A stretch of 64,000 nt of DNA, from assembly GCA_041906465.1 (NCBI GenBank), contig JAYRJE010000001.1, positions 372,001-436,000 of the forward strand. The letters run 5' to 3'. The notes beneath the pieces are model-generated. The model was not told the DNA's origin. It worked only from the letters and a program-made list of their open reading frames with translations, and did no database searches. Shown here piece by piece: positions 26,148-35,223 of this stretch. Every line of letters starts with the position of its first letter. Position 1 is the first letter of the stretch. The DNA comes from Didemnitutus sp041906465 (lineage in GTDB: Bacteria > Verrucomicrobiota > Verrucomicrobiia > Opitutales > Opitutaceae). Position numbers and translations under genes: made by a program.

Positions 26148-26990
26148 ATGGTTTACCTCGTCGCCGTCTCGCTCCTCTGGGCGTTCTCGTTCGGCCTGAT
26201 CAAAGGCCGGCTCACGGGCCTCGACAGCTCATTCATCTCGGCAGTGCGGCTCGGTCTCGCGCTGCTCGTATTTCTGCCGTTCCTGCGCTGGCGGGGATTG
26301 AATCTCCGCCTCGCCGCCACCCTCACAGCCCTCGGCGCCCTGCAATTCGGCGTCATGTATCTCGCCTACAACGCCAGCTTCCGCCACCTGCAAGCCCACG
26401 AAGTGGCGCTGTTCACCCTGACGACGCCGATCTTCGTCACGCTCGGCGCCGACGCGCTCGCACGGCGGTTTCGCCTCAGTGCGTTTCTCGCTGCGCTGCT
26501 CGCCGTCGCCGGCACGGCGCTCGTGGTTTTCTCGGGCGCGCCGCTGGCGCCGACGCTCACCGGGCTCGCGTTCGTGCAGCTCTCCAACGCGGCGTTCGCC
26601 CTCGGCCAGGTCTGGTATCGTCGCTGGCGCGAAAAAAATCCCGCGCTGCGCGACGCGCAGATCTTCGCCCTGCCGTATTTGGGCGCGTTTGCACTTACTG
26701 TCTTGGTGTGGCTCGCCCAAAGCGGCGGCACCTGGCCCACGGTGACTCCGGCACAGTGGCTGACGCTGTCCTATCTTGGCGCGCTGGCGTCGGGCGCCGG
26801 ATTTTTCCTCTGGAACGTCGGCGTCACCCGAGTTTCTGCCGGCACCGCCGCGGTGATGAACAACGCCAAAATCCCCCTCGCCGTCGCTTGCTCGTTGCTG
26901 TTCTTCGGCGAAAGCGCGAACGGGCCGCGGCTCGTGGCGAGTCTCGCCCTGCTCGTCGTGGCGGTCTGGCTGGCCGAACGGCAAAAATAG
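26148..26990 (+). CDS. EamA/DMT-family transporter
   Basis: The 280-aa protein has ten hydrophobic segments in two EamA repeats (MVYLVAVSLLWAFSFGLIKGRL...; LTGLAFVQLSNAAFALGQVWYRRW...). The C-terminal repeat has the usual YLGALASGAGFFLWNVGVTRVSAGTAAVMNN and a FFGES-type ending (LLFFGESANGPRLV). Such carriers move amino acids or other metabolites; the substrate cannot be predicted. It is 16 nt behind the iron-type permease gene. The convergent TPR gene ends 42 nt away, with an AGCAGCC/GGCTGCT inverted repeat between them. Confidence 0.9.
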   Translation: MVYLVAVSLLWAFSFGLIKGRLTGLDSSFISAVRLGLALLVFLPFLRWRGLNLRLAATLTALGALQFGVMYLAYNASFRHLQAHEVALFTLTTPIFVTLGADALARRFRLSAFLAALLAVAGTALVVFSGAPLAPTLTGLAFVQLSNAAFALGQVWYRRWREKNPALRDAQIFALPYLGAFALTVLVWLAQSGGTWPTVTPAQWLTLSYLGALASGAGFFLWNVGVTRVSAGTAAVMNNAKIPLAVACSLLFFGESANGPRLVASLALLVVAVWLAERQK

Positions 26991-27032
26991 CAGCCGGCGC
27001 CTCACGGCCCCGAGGCCAGTCCGCCGGACCAA

Positions 27033-27668
27033 CTAGGGCTGCTTCACCTTGGCGCGGAAATCTCCGCCCTCGTCCCAGCGGCCGGCTTTCAGCGTCTGCG
27101 CCACCGACGCATCTTTCAGGAGCGCCTGCGCCGCACCGTTGAGCGACTCGCGCGCCAGCACCGCCTCGGCGCAACGCACCGCCGCATCCGCGCGGCCGGC
27201 TCCGAGATGCGCGCGACCGAGCGCGACCAGGTTCGCGAGATCGTCCGGCGCGTTTTCGCGCAGCGCCTCGAACGCGAACACCGCCGTCTCGTGCCAGCCC
27301 AGCGCGTTCGCCGCGTCGCCGAGCAGGCGCAATCCGGCCACGCTGTTCGGCTCGGCATCGAGCATCTTCTGCGCATTGACGAGCGCCTTGATCGGATCCT
27401 TGCCGAGCGCCGCATTGCCGCTGACGAGAAACGGCGCGGTCGAAACGCGGCCGAGCGCCTTCGCGAAAAATCCGTCGCCACTCCCGCCGCGCTTCAGCTG
27501 CGCGGTCCGCAAGAGCTTGCGCACGGGCAGACAACCCGGCGCCGAACCGAGCACATCGCGAGCGAGTTCGATCGCGTAGTCGTAGTTACCGCGCTCAAAA
27601 GCTACGCGCGCGCTTTCCACCGTCTTCTGCAGCCGGGGATCGAGGGTCGCGACGGACTGCTCAGTCAT
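27033..27668 (-). CDS. Tetratricopeptide-repeat protein (211 aa)
   Basis: The product is all-helical with TPR-like units: SARVAFERGNYDYAIELARDVLGSAP, LLGDAANALGWHETAVFAFEALRENAP and LGRAHLGAGRADAAVRCAEAVLARE. There is no signal peptide or membrane helix, so it is probably a cytosolic scaffold. It lies 42 nt downstream of glmM on the same strand and ends with an acidic/basic tail (RWDEGGDFRAKVKQP). The partner is unknown. Confidence 0.82.
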   Translation of the reverse strand: MTEQSVATLDPRLQKTVESARVAFERGNYDYAIELARDVLGSAPGCLPVRKLLRTAQLKRGGSGDGFFAKALGRVSTAPFLVSGNAALGKDPIKALVNAQKMLDAEPNSVAGLRLLGDAANALGWHETAVFAFEALRENAPDDLANLVALGRAHLGAGRADAAVRCAEAVLARESLNGAAQALLKDASVAQTLKAGRWDEGGDFRAKVKQP

Positions 27669-27710
27669 GCACGCGAAATGCCAGCCACGTCCGCGACGCG
27701 CAAGCGCGCC

Positions 27711-29048
27711 TTACAACACCTCGAGGTCCGCACGCGTGGCCTGCACCAGACGTGCGAGCGCCGCGTTCACCACCGCATCGGCCGGTCCTTCCACGAGCAG
27801 CCGCAGCTTCGGTTCGGTGCCGGAGTAGCGCACAAGCACGCGACCCTGCTGGCCCAGCTCGCGTTCCAGCGCGGCGATCGTCGCCGGCAGCGTCGGCAGT
27901 TTTTCCAGCGGCTTCTTCTCGCGCACCTTCAGCGCCGCGGTCACTTGCGGAAATTTCTCCAGCTGCCGCCGCAGCACCGACAGCGGCTGACCGCTCGCGA
28001 GCATCACTTCGATCACCTTCAGCGCCGCGACGAGTCCGTCGCCGGTCGGCGAAACCTCCGCACAGATCACGTGGCCCGAGGATTCGCCGCCAAGCATCGT
28101 ATGGTCCGCGAGCATGCGTTCGATCACGTAGCGGTCGCCCACGGGCGTGCGCGCCACCGTGCCACCGGCCGCCGCGACCGCGGCGTCCACGCCGAGATTG
28201 CTCTGCACCGTTATGACCAGCTGGCCACGCGGCAGACGACCGCTCTTCAACGCATGCAGCGCCAGCATGGTCAGAAGCTCATCCCCGTCGAGCACGTCGC
28301 CGTTCTCATCGCAGAGCACGCATCGATCCGCGTCGCCATCGTGCGCGACGCCGAGTCGCGCGCCGTGCGCCTTCACCGCGGCCGCCATTTGCTCGGGGTG
28401 CTGGCTGCCGACCGCGGCATTGATGTTCTGGCCGTCCGGCGAACAGCCGATCGTCACGACCTCCGCGCCGAGTTGCGAGAGCACCGCACGGCTCGTCTGG
28501 CAGCCGGCCCCATTGGCCGCATCCAGCACGACCTTCCAGCCGCGCAGGCAATTTGCCGGCAGCAGCCGCGCGGCGGTGGCGATGTAGAGGGAGCGCGCGT
28601 CGTAGTGCTCGAGCGCGCCGGCCGGGGTGCCGGCCGCCTCGGGCAACAGGGCTTCGATGCGCGCCTCGTCCTCGTCGGTGAGCTTGATGCCCGCGGGACC
28701 GAAAAACTTGATGCCATTGTCGGCGGCGGGGTTGTGGGACGCGGTGATCACGACGCCAAACGCCGCCGGAGCATTGCGCAGGGCGAGGCTCACCGCGGGC
28801 GTCGGCACGACGCCAAGGCTCACCGGCTTGAAACCTTCCGCCACCAGTCCGCCGGCGAGCGCGGCTTCGAGGCTCGCGCCGGAGGCACGCGTGTCGCGCC
28901 CGATGTAGACGACCTGCGAAGTCGCGCCTTGCTCGCGCGCAAATCGCGCCGCCGCGGCGCCGAGCCGCCAGGCGAACGCCTCGTTCATCACCGCGCTGCC
29001 GTAGGCACCGCGCACACCGTCGGTGCCGAAATATTTCCGCGAACCCAT
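27711..29048 (-). CDS. glmM: Phosphoglucosamine mutase
   Basis: The 445-aa product has all landmarks of GlmM: KYFGTDGVRG at the N-terminus, the phosphoserine loop TASHNP (ITASHNPAADNGIKFF), the metal loop DGDADR, the sugar loop GGESSGHV and the phosphate-binding RYSGTEPKLR. It converts glucosamine-6-P to glucosamine-1-P for UDP-GlcNAc, feeding peptidoglycan and lipid A. It follows trpD by 3 nt; the two pathways are unrelated, so the link is transcriptional only. Confidence 0.96.
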   Translation of the reverse strand: MGSRKYFGTDGVRGAYGSAVMNEAFAWRLGAAAARFAREQGATSQVVYIGRDTRASGASLEAALAGGLVAEGFKPVSLGVVPTPAVSLALRNAPAAFGVVITASHNPAADNGIKFFGPAGIKLTDEDEARIEALLPEAAGTPAGALEHYDARSLYIATAARLLPANCLRGWKVVLDAANGAGCQTSRAVLSQLGAEVVTIGCSPDGQNINAAVGSQHPEQMAAAVKAHGARLGVAHDGDADRCVLCDENGDVLDGDELLTMLALHALKSGRLPRGQLVITVQSNLGVDAAVAAAGGTVARTPVGDRYVIERMLADHTMLGGESSGHVICAEVSPTGDGLVAALKVIEVMLASGQPLSVLRRQLEKFPQVTAALKVREKKPLEKLPTLPATIAALERELGQQGRVLVRYSGTEPKLRLLVEGPADAVVNAALARLVQATRADLEVL

Positions 29049-29051
29049 CCT

Positions 29052-30095
29052 TTACGAACGATAGAATTCGCGGGTGTCGGCAATCTTTTTGGCAACGGCG
29101 CCGCCGAGCAGCAACTCGCGCGCGACGGGCACGCCGCTGCGCAGATCGGGCTGGCGGCCCACGATCCACAGGCCCATCGCCGCGACCGCCACGACCGTGT
29201 CCATGAGACCGCGCGGCGCCTGGCCGGCGAGAATCGCCTCGGTGATCGCAACGTTCGTCGCAACATCGCCGCCCACGAGATCGGCGAACTCCGCGCGTTC
29301 CATGCCGAAATCCGCCGGCGTCCAGTTCGTCACCGCATCCTTCAAACGGCCCACGCCGGCCACGAGGTTTTCGGTGGCGGTGGTCCATTCATCGATGCCT
29401 CGACCGTCCGCGATCACGCCGTGCGCCACGATACCGGCGGGGCAGCCGAGCACCTCGAGCGTCGTGGCGAATTTGGTCACGAGCGCCGGTGAATAGACGC
29501 CGAGCATCACGTGCGCCGGCCGGCCCGGATTGATGAGCGGGCCGAGGATGTTGAAGATCGTGCGCTGGCCGCGCGCCGCGAGGGCTTTCCGGGCGGGAGC
29601 GATGTGCTTGAACGTCGGGTGATACGCCGGGGCGAAGAAGAAACAGTAGCCGAGCTCGCGCAGCGCGCCCCGCGTCTTCTCGGGCGAAGCCTGCAAATCG
29701 AGGCCGAACGCCGCCATCAGGTCCGCGCTGCCGCACTTCGACGTGATGCCGGCGTTGCCGTGCTTCATCACCGGCACACCCGCGGATGCGAGCGTCAGCG
29801 TGACCAGCGTGGAGACGTTGAAGCCGCCCGCATGGTCGCCGCCGGTGCCAACGATATCGAGCGCGTGCGGCGCCCATTCCTGCACGCCGGGATCGCGGGC
29901 GACGCCACGATAGGTCTGCGCGAAGGAGGCGATCTCCTCCGCGGTTTCGCCTTTGGCCGCGAGTGCGGCGAGAAAATCGATTTTGGTCGCTTCGCCGATA
30001 TCGGGGCTGGCGAGCGCGAGGGCGGCTTCGCGCGCCTCGGCGGCGTTGAGATCGCGACGTTCGTGGAGTTTCCGGGTCAGTTGCTCGAGCAACAT
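29052..30095 (-). CDS. trpD: Anthranilate phosphoribosyltransferase
   Basis: The 347-aa product carries the PRPP-binding glycine-rich loop DIVGTGGDHAGGFNVST, KHGNAGITSKCGSAD, and FNILGPLINPGRPAHVMLGVY. It transfers phosphoribose to anthranilate in tryptophan synthesis. The start at 30095 (MLLEQLTRKLHERRDLNAAEA) fits the family; the frame to 30128 adds eleven unsupported residues. No other trp genes are present, so the pathway is dispersed. It is divergent from uppP (83-nt gap). Confidence 0.95.
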   Translation of the reverse strand: MLLEQLTRKLHERRDLNAAEAREAALALASPDIGEATKIDFLAALAAKGETAEEIASFAQTYRGVARDPGVQEWAPHALDIVGTGGDHAGGFNVSTLVTLTLASAGVPVMKHGNAGITSKCGSADLMAAFGLDLQASPEKTRGALRELGYCFFFAPAYHPTFKHIAPARKALAARGQRTIFNILGPLINPGRPAHVMLGVYSPALVTKFATTLEVLGCPAGIVAHGVIADGRGIDEWTTATENLVAGVGRLKDAVTNWTPADFGMERAEFADLVGGDVATNVAITEAILAGQAPRGLMDTVVAVAAMGLWIVGRQPDLRSGVPVARELLLGGAVAKKIADTREFYRS

Positions 30096-30178
30096 GGTCG
30101 CGCATCCAAGCCGCATCAGCGCGCTCACCGCAAAGCATAATTCTCGACAGCCGGCACGCGTTTCCGAACGCTCGCTCT

Positions 30179-31219
30179 GTGTTTCGCCGTTTTCCGCGTC
30201 GTCTCGTTCCTGTCATAGTCGCGCTTCTCGTCGCGTCCGCCCTCGTCGTGCACGGCGCCGAGCCCGTCGCGAAGAAAAAGCCCGCCCGTGAGCCTGCAAC
30301 CCAGCCGATCGCCGAACTCAGCGCCACCGATGCCATGGTGTTGGGCGTGGTCGAAGGCGTGACGGAATTTCTGCCCGTCTCGTCCACGGGACATCTGATC
30401 ATTGCCAATCACCTGCTCGGCCTTGAATCCGACCAGCCGCTGACCAACGCCGCGGGCGAACCGCTCTGGCACAAGAAGCCTTCCGCAAAAAATCCTGCCG
30501 GCGAGCCGCTCACGCTGAAGCTCGCGGCCGACACCTACACCGTCGTCATTCAGGTCGGTGCGATCCTCGCCGTGGTTTTCATGTATTGGTCGCAACTGGT
30601 GAACATGCTCATCGGCTTGTTTGGACGGAGCAGTTCCGGTTTCCGTCTGTTGCGAAACGTCCTGCTGGCCTTCGTGCCGATCGCGACGGTCGGCTTTCTG
30701 CTGCATGACCTGATCGACAAATACCTGTTCTCCATGTGGGCCGTCATCGCAGCGCAGATCGGCGGCGCCGTGATCATGCTATGGGCGGAACGTTGGCGGA
30801 AAAAGAACTCGGGCATCGGCTTTTCCAAGGGCGATCCCGCCGACATGACCGCCGGCAAGGCGTTGGGCATCGGCTTCGCGCAGTGCATCGCGCTCTGGCC
30901 GGGCACGAGCCGCTCGATGGTCACGATCGTTGGCGGCTACCTCGCCGGCCTGACGCCGGTGAAGGCGGCCGAGTTCAGCTTCCTCGTGGGGCTGCCGACG
31001 CTCGCAGGCGCCGCCGTCTACAAATCGTTCAAATCGGGTCCGGCCATGATCGAAGTCTTCGGCTGGTCGAGCGTGCTGCTCGGGTGCGTGGTGGCGGCCG
31101 TTTCGGCGGCGCTCGCGGTGAAATTTTTCGTGCGCTTCCTTTCCCGCAACGGGCTCGCGGTCTTCGCGTTTTACCGCATCGCCGTCGCGATCGTGCTGGC
31201 GGCGTTTTTCCTGTTCTAA
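30179..31219 (+). CDS. uppP: Undecaprenyl-diphosphatase (BacA/UppP)
   Basis: The 346-aa product starts with GTG and has an N-terminal signal/helix. The two UppP signatures follow: LGVVEGVTEFLPVSSTGHLII and PGTSRSMVTIVGGYLAGL. They form the active site that dephosphorylates undecaprenyl diphosphate to recycle the lipid carrier for cell-wall and polysaccharide synthesis. Compared with E. coli UppP (273 aa) it has a ~45-aa N-terminal extension and a loop insertion (~85-110; DQPLTNAAGEPLWHKKPSAKNPAG). Eight or so membrane helices are visible. Confidence 0.94.
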   Translation: MFRRFPRRLVPVIVALLVASALVVHGAEPVAKKKPAREPATQPIAELSATDAMVLGVVEGVTEFLPVSSTGHLIIANHLLGLESDQPLTNAAGEPLWHKKPSAKNPAGEPLTLKLAADTYTVVIQVGAILAVVFMYWSQLVNMLIGLFGRSSSGFRLLRNVLLAFVPIATVGFLLHDLIDKYLFSMWAVIAAQIGGAVIMLWAERWRKKNSGIGFSKGDPADMTAGKALGIGFAQCIALWPGTSRSMVTIVGGYLAGLTPVKAAEFSFLVGLPTLAGAAVYKSFKSGPAMIEVFGWSSVLLGCVVAAVSAALAVKFFVRFLSRNGLAVFAFYRIAVAIVLAAFFLF

Positions 31220-31248
31220 GCCCGCAGCGGGTCGGGCGGTTAAACGTC

Positions 31249-31277
31249 TTGACGGGTGCAATCGCCGAACCTTACCT
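31249..31277 (+). promoter_or_regulatory. Possible promoter of the rpmF-plsX-fabH operon
   Basis: TTGACG (31249-31254) matches the -35 consensus at five of six bases. TTACCT lies 17 nt downstream (31272-31277) as a weak -10. The site is 67 nt before the rpmF start, in the only gap of this stretch. Support rests mainly on the -35. Confidence 0.3.
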
Positions 31278-31343
31278 CCTCGACCTTCCAATCAAAACTA
31301 GCGGCCTGTCCACGCGTCCGGCTGCACTCCATCCTCACTTACC

Positions 31344-31523
31344 ATGGCCAATCCGAAACGTAAGCAATCCAAGCGCCGCAGCGCTAACCGCCGCGCCGCC
31401 AACGCCTTCAAAGCTCCCGAGGTCGCCAAAGACCCGACCGACGGTGGCGCCTTCCGCCCGCACCGCGTGAACCCGAAGACCGGCATGTATCGCGGTCGTC
31501 AGGTTCTCGACGTTACGGTCTAA
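31344..31523 (+). CDS. rpmF: 50S ribosomal protein bL32
   Basis: A short gene of 59 codons encodes MANPKRKQSKRRSANRRAANAFK..., the characteristic bL32 start (A-x-P-K-R-K-x-S-x-x-R). The remainder (GAFRPHRVNPKTGMYRGRQVLDV) matches the family's C-terminal half. No cysteines are present, so this is the zinc-independent form, as in E. coli. The order rpmF-plsX-fabH is the same as in E. coli, confirming the identification. Confidence 0.95.
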   Translation: MANPKRKQSKRRSANRRAANAFKAPEVAKDPTDGGAFRPHRVNPKTGMYRGRQVLDVTV

Positions 31524-31575
31524 GGTTCACCGGCAGCTTCCCGCCATCCATCCCGAAGCCGCCAGTTCTACGTCC

Positions 31576-32631
31576 ATGCCGCCCCGCATCGCCGTCGATG
31601 CCATGGGCGGCGACTTGGGCCCCGCTGAAGTCGTCGCGGCGGTCCAAATTGCCCTTTCCGAGGATCAAGACCTCGCGCCCATCGTCATCGTGGGCCAGCA
31701 GGAGGTTTTGACTCCGCTCGTCGCGCAAGCCGGTCTCGCCGGCAACCCGCGCGTCTCCATCACGCACGCCTCCGAGGTGATCACGATGGATGACAAGCCG
31801 CTGAAGGCGCTCAAGACGAAGAAAGACGCCTCGATGCTGCGCGCCATCGAGCTCGTGAAGAGCGGTGAGGCGAAGGTCGCCGTGAGCTCCGGCAACACCG
31901 GTGCGCTGATGGCCGGTGGCACGCTCCGCCTGCGCACGATGAACGGCGTGGATCGTCCGGCTCTCGCCGCCGTCATCCCGCGCGAAGGCGGCCACTTTGT
32001 CCTCATCGACGCCGGTGCGAATCCCGAGGCGAAGCCCGAGCACCTGATGCACAACGCCATCCTCGGCGCCGATTACGCCCGCGTCATTCTAGGCCTCGAG
32101 AATCCGCGCGTCGGTCTCCTCACGATCGGCACGGAAGAAGGCAAAGGCAACGCCCTCATCACCGAGACGAACGAGCTGCTCAAGAAGATCAACGGCGTGG
32201 TCAACTACGTCGGCCCGATCGAAGGCTTCCAGGTATTCCGCGACCACGTCGACGTCGTCGTCTGCGACGGCTTCGTCGGCAACACGCTCCTGAAAACCTG
32301 GGAGTCGCTCGCGAAATTCATCACCGGCATGCTGAAGGACGAGCTCAAGAAAAGTCCCGTCCGCATGGCCGGTGCCGTCCTCGCCAAGGGTGCGTTCGGC
32401 GCCCTCAAGGAGCGCATGAATCCCGACCGCTACGGCGGTGCCCCGCTGCTCGGCGTGCGCGGCAACCTCTTGAAAGCGCACGGCTCGAGCAACCGCCACG
32501 CTTGGACGAGCGCGATCCGGGCCGCGAACAAGATTATCCGTCAGGATCTCTATCATCGCATCGAAGACGACGTCGCCAAGGCCAACGGACTCATTCAGGC
32601 CCCGCTTCCGACCGCCTCGACGTCCCTCTAA
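31576..32631 (+). CDS. plsX: Phosphate acyltransferase PlsX
   Basis: The 351-aa product has the PlsX start RIAVDAMGGDLGPAEVVAA and the core motifs AVSSGNTGALMAGG, LIDAGANPEAKPEHL, GLLTIGTEEGKGN, VVCDGFVGNTLLKT and GAPLLGVRG. It makes acyl-phosphate from acyl-ACP, the donor for glycerol-phosphate acylation. It lies 52 nt after rpmF and 6 nt before fabH, linking phospholipid and fatty acid synthesis to ribosome supply. Confidence 0.96.
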   Translation: MPPRIAVDAMGGDLGPAEVVAAVQIALSEDQDLAPIVIVGQQEVLTPLVAQAGLAGNPRVSITHASEVITMDDKPLKALKTKKDASMLRAIELVKSGEAKVAVSSGNTGALMAGGTLRLRTMNGVDRPALAAVIPREGGHFVLIDAGANPEAKPEHLMHNAILGADYARVILGLENPRVGLLTIGTEEGKGNALITETNELLKKINGVVNYVGPIEGFQVFRDHVDVVVCDGFVGNTLLKTWESLAKFITGMLKDELKKSPVRMAGAVLAKGAFGALKERMNPDRYGGAPLLGVRGNLLKAHGSSNRHAWTSAIRAANKIIRQDLYHRIEDDVAKANGLIQAPLPTASTSL

Positions 32632-32637
32632 TATTTT

Positions 32638-33624
32638 ATGGCTTCCGTGATCATCGCCGGCGTCGGCGCCTATGCGCCCGACCGCGTTCTCACCAACGAC
32701 GACCTCGCCAAGATGGTCGACACGTCCGACGAGTGGATTCGCACTCGTTCCGGCATCCGCGAGCGGCACATCGCCGCCCCGGACCAGGCGTGCTCCGATC
32801 TGGCGATCCAAGCCGCCCAGCGGGCGCTGGCCGACGCCAAGGTCACCGCCGCCGACATCGACCTGTTGATCATCGCGACCGCAACGCCGGATTACCCGCT
32901 GCCGTCCACCGCGTGCATCGTGCAGCACAAGCTTGGCATCCCGCCCCACGCGACCGCCTTCGATATCGTGGCCGCCTGCTCGGGCTTCGTCTACGCGCTG
33001 GAGATCGCCTACGGCCAGTTGCTCACCAACCGTTATAAATGCGCGCTGATCATCGGCTCGGAAAAACTGTCCTCGATCACCGACTGGTCTGACCGCACCA
33101 CGTGCGTGCTGTTCGGCGACGGCGCCGGCGCTGCCGTGCTGAAGAAGAGCGATCAGGACGGCATCGGCATCATCGGCTCCGACCTCGGCGCCGACGGCGA
33201 ACTCGCCGAATACCTCTACACGCCCGCCGGCGGCTCGCGCTGCCCGGCCTCTCCCAAGACCGTCGAGGACAAGGGCCACTACCTGCGCATGAAGGGCAAG
33301 GAGATCTTCAAGAACGCGGTCCGCGTCATGGAGACCGTCGCACGCGAAATGGTGGAACAACACGGCCTCACGTTTGACCAAATCAACCTCGTGATCCCCC
33401 ATCAGGCGAACGTGCGTATCGTCGAGGCACTCGCGGGCAACCTCGGTCTGCCCCTGGATCGTTTCTACGTGAACATCGATCGCTACGGCAACACGTCGTC
33501 CGCCTCGATCCCGCTCGCCCTCGACGAGGCGCGCAGGGCCGGCAAGATCAAGCCCGGCGACTACACGCTCCTTGTTGCTTTCGGTGCCGGCTTCACTTAC
33601 GGCTCCACTCTCATTCGTTGGTAA
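32638..33624 (+). CDS. fabH: 3-oxoacyl-ACP synthase III (KAS III)
   Basis: The 328-aa thiolase-fold enzyme has the complete Cys-His-Asn triad: Cys in DIVAACSGFVYAL, His in IPHQANVRI and Asn in YGNTSSASIPLAL. It condenses acetyl-CoA with malonyl-ACP to start fatty-acid chains. A typical N-terminus is present (GVGAYAPDRVLTNDDLAKMVDTSDEWI...RTGI-like RSGI). The 6-nt gap from plsX shows operon organisation. Confidence 0.96.
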   Translation: MASVIIAGVGAYAPDRVLTNDDLAKMVDTSDEWIRTRSGIRERHIAAPDQACSDLAIQAAQRALADAKVTAADIDLLIIATATPDYPLPSTACIVQHKLGIPPHATAFDIVAACSGFVYALEIAYGQLLTNRYKCALIIGSEKLSSITDWSDRTTCVLFGDGAGAAVLKKSDQDGIGIIGSDLGADGELAEYLYTPAGGSRCPASPKTVEDKGHYLRMKGKEIFKNAVRVMETVAREMVEQHGLTFDQINLVIPHQANVRIVEALAGNLGLPLDRFYVNIDRYGNTSSASIPLALDEARRAGKIKPGDYTLLVAFGAGFTYGSTLIRW

Positions 33625-33629
33625 ATCTC

Positions 33630-34685
33630 ATGTCCCGCCCCACCCTTTCCACCCTGTTTGTCGTCCTCATCGCGCTGTTCGGCGCCGCGCGCTTGAGCGC
33701 CGAGCTCGTCTGGACGCCCGGCCAGGGCTGGCGCATTGAGGGTGGCGCGCTCGCCGGCCTCTCCGGTGAAGACGGCCGCAATGCCCTCGAACAGATGAAC
33801 AGCGCCCGCGCCGCCGAGGAGCGGGGCAGCACGCGCTCAGCCATCAAAGGCTACCAGAAGGTTTCCAAGAAATACCCGAACTCGATCTACGCCGCCGAGG
33901 CGCTTTATCGCACCGGCATGCTTTACGAGAAACGGCGCGAATACTTCAAGGCCTTCGATGCCTTCCAGGAAATGGTGATGAAGTATCCCAACACGGAGAA
34001 ATTCACGCAGGTGATCGCTGAGCAATACCGCATCGCCCAGCTCCTCCTCGACGGCACCCGCCCCTACATGTGGGGCATCATCCCGGGCTTCAAAAATCGC
34101 GAACGTGCTCTCGAGTATTTTGAGCAGGTCGTCCGCAACGCCCCTTACTCCGACTACGCGCCGCTCTCGTTGATGAACGTCGCACGCGGCCACCAGAAAA
34201 TGGGCAACACCGAGGAGGCCATCGACGCCCTCGACCGGATGATCAACAATTACCCGAAGAACGTCCTCACACCCGACGCCTACCTCAAGCTCGCGCAAAC
34301 CCACTCCTCGCTCGTCGAAGGCGCCTACTACGACCAGGCGTCCACCAAGGAAGCCATCACCTACTACGAGGACTACCTCATTCAATTTCCCGGCGACACC
34401 GGCGCCGGCACCGCGGAAAAGGGTCTCGCCGACATGAAGACCATGCTCGCGCAGAGCAAAATGATCCTCGCGGACTACTACTTCAAATACCGCAAGAACT
34501 ACACCGCCGCGAAAGTCTTCTACAACGAAGCGATCACCACTTATCCGGATTCGCCCGTCGCCGCTCGCGCCCGCACGATGCTGACGGAAGTCGACGCGCG
34601 CCTCGCCGGCCAGCCCGCCCCCGCCACCAAGGACGAGAAGAAGCCGGCCGCGCCCCAGAAGAAAAAGCGTTTCTGGCTCTTCTGA
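33630..34685 (+). CDS. BamD-like tetratricopeptide protein (outer-membrane assembly?)
   Basis: The 351-aa product has a cleavable signal (MSRPTLSTLFVVLIALFGAARLSA) but no lipobox Cys, unlike classical BamD lipoproteins. Five or six TPR-like units follow (e.g. AIKGYQKVSKKYPNSIYAAEALYRTGMLYE; YFKAFDAFQEMVMKYPNTEKFTQV; AIDALDRMINNYPKNVLTPDAYLKLA; AAKVFYNEAITTYPDSPVAARA), the YfiO/BamD pattern. A Lys/Pro-rich tail (TKDEKKPAAPQKKKRFWLF) closes it. It lies 5 nt after fabH and before lptE, consistent with outer-membrane biogenesis. Confidence 0.82.
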   Translation: MSRPTLSTLFVVLIALFGAARLSAELVWTPGQGWRIEGGALAGLSGEDGRNALEQMNSARAAEERGSTRSAIKGYQKVSKKYPNSIYAAEALYRTGMLYEKRREYFKAFDAFQEMVMKYPNTEKFTQVIAEQYRIAQLLLDGTRPYMWGIIPGFKNRERALEYFEQVVRNAPYSDYAPLSLMNVARGHQKMGNTEEAIDALDRMINNYPKNVLTPDAYLKLAQTHSSLVEGAYYDQASTKEAITYYEDYLIQFPGDTGAGTAEKGLADMKTMLAQSKMILADYYFKYRKNYTAAKVFYNEAITTYPDSPVAARARTMLTEVDARLAGQPAPATKDEKKPAAPQKKKRFWLF

Positions 34686-34701
34686 GCGACGCGCATCGCC
34701 C

Positions 34702-35211
34702 ATGCGCCTCGTCGTCCTTCTTTCGCTCGCCGCCGTCGCGCTCGGTCTCGTTTCCTGCGCGAACTACCACCTCGGCACCGGTGCGGAGCCGAGTTTTCAA
34801 ACGCTGCACGTAACGATCGTGAAAAGCGACGTGCTGCTCCCGCAAGCCGTCGCTCTCGTCACCACGCAGGTTCGCGAGACCTTTATCAAGGACGGCCGCG
34901 TGCGCCTCGTCGACTCCGCCGCCGAGGCCGACGCCGAGCTGACGCTTACACTCGAAGAATATCGGCGCGAGCAAACGGTCGCCCGGGCCGACGACACCGG
35001 CCTTGCCCGCCGCTACGACCTCATTCTCCAGGCTCGCGCCTCGCTCCTCGACCGGCGCGAAAAGAAAATCGTCTTCGCCAATCAGCCGCTCACGGTCACG
35101 CGCGGCGTGTTCACCGACAGCGGCCAGCTCCCGTCGGAATATCAAACGCTCCCGCTCCTCGCCGAGCAACTCGCCGAACGCGCGCTACACGCGACGCTCG
35201 ACACCTGGTAA
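34702..35211 (+). CDS. lptE: LptE-like lipoprotein (LPS assembly)
   Basis: The 169-aa product has a lipoprotein signal ending GLVSC (Cys19), followed by ANYHLGTGAEPSFQTLHVTIVKSDVLLPQ. This is the pattern of LptE-family proteins (CgYxxx near the lipid Cys, then TLyVp). The body predicts mixed alpha/beta with repeated charged strands. LptE plugs the LptD barrel that inserts LPS into the outer membrane; lptD is not in this window. It follows the BamD-like gene by 16 nt. Confidence 0.8.
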   Translation: MRLVVLLSLAAVALGLVSCANYHLGTGAEPSFQTLHVTIVKSDVLLPQAVALVTTQVRETFIKDGRVRLVDSAAEADAELTLTLEEYRREQTVARADDTGLARRYDLILQARASLLDRREKKIVFANQPLTVTRGVFTDSGQLPSEYQTLPLLAEQLAERALHATLDTW

Positions 35212-35223
35212 CGTCTCCCCGCC

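Noticed and set aside
31344..31523. Cysteine-free bL32 as a zinc-sparing paralogue linked to metal uptake
   Set aside because: E. coli bL32 also lacks the zinc ribbon, and this copy is in the standard rpmF-plsX-fabH position, so nothing suggests a special zinc-starvation paralogue.
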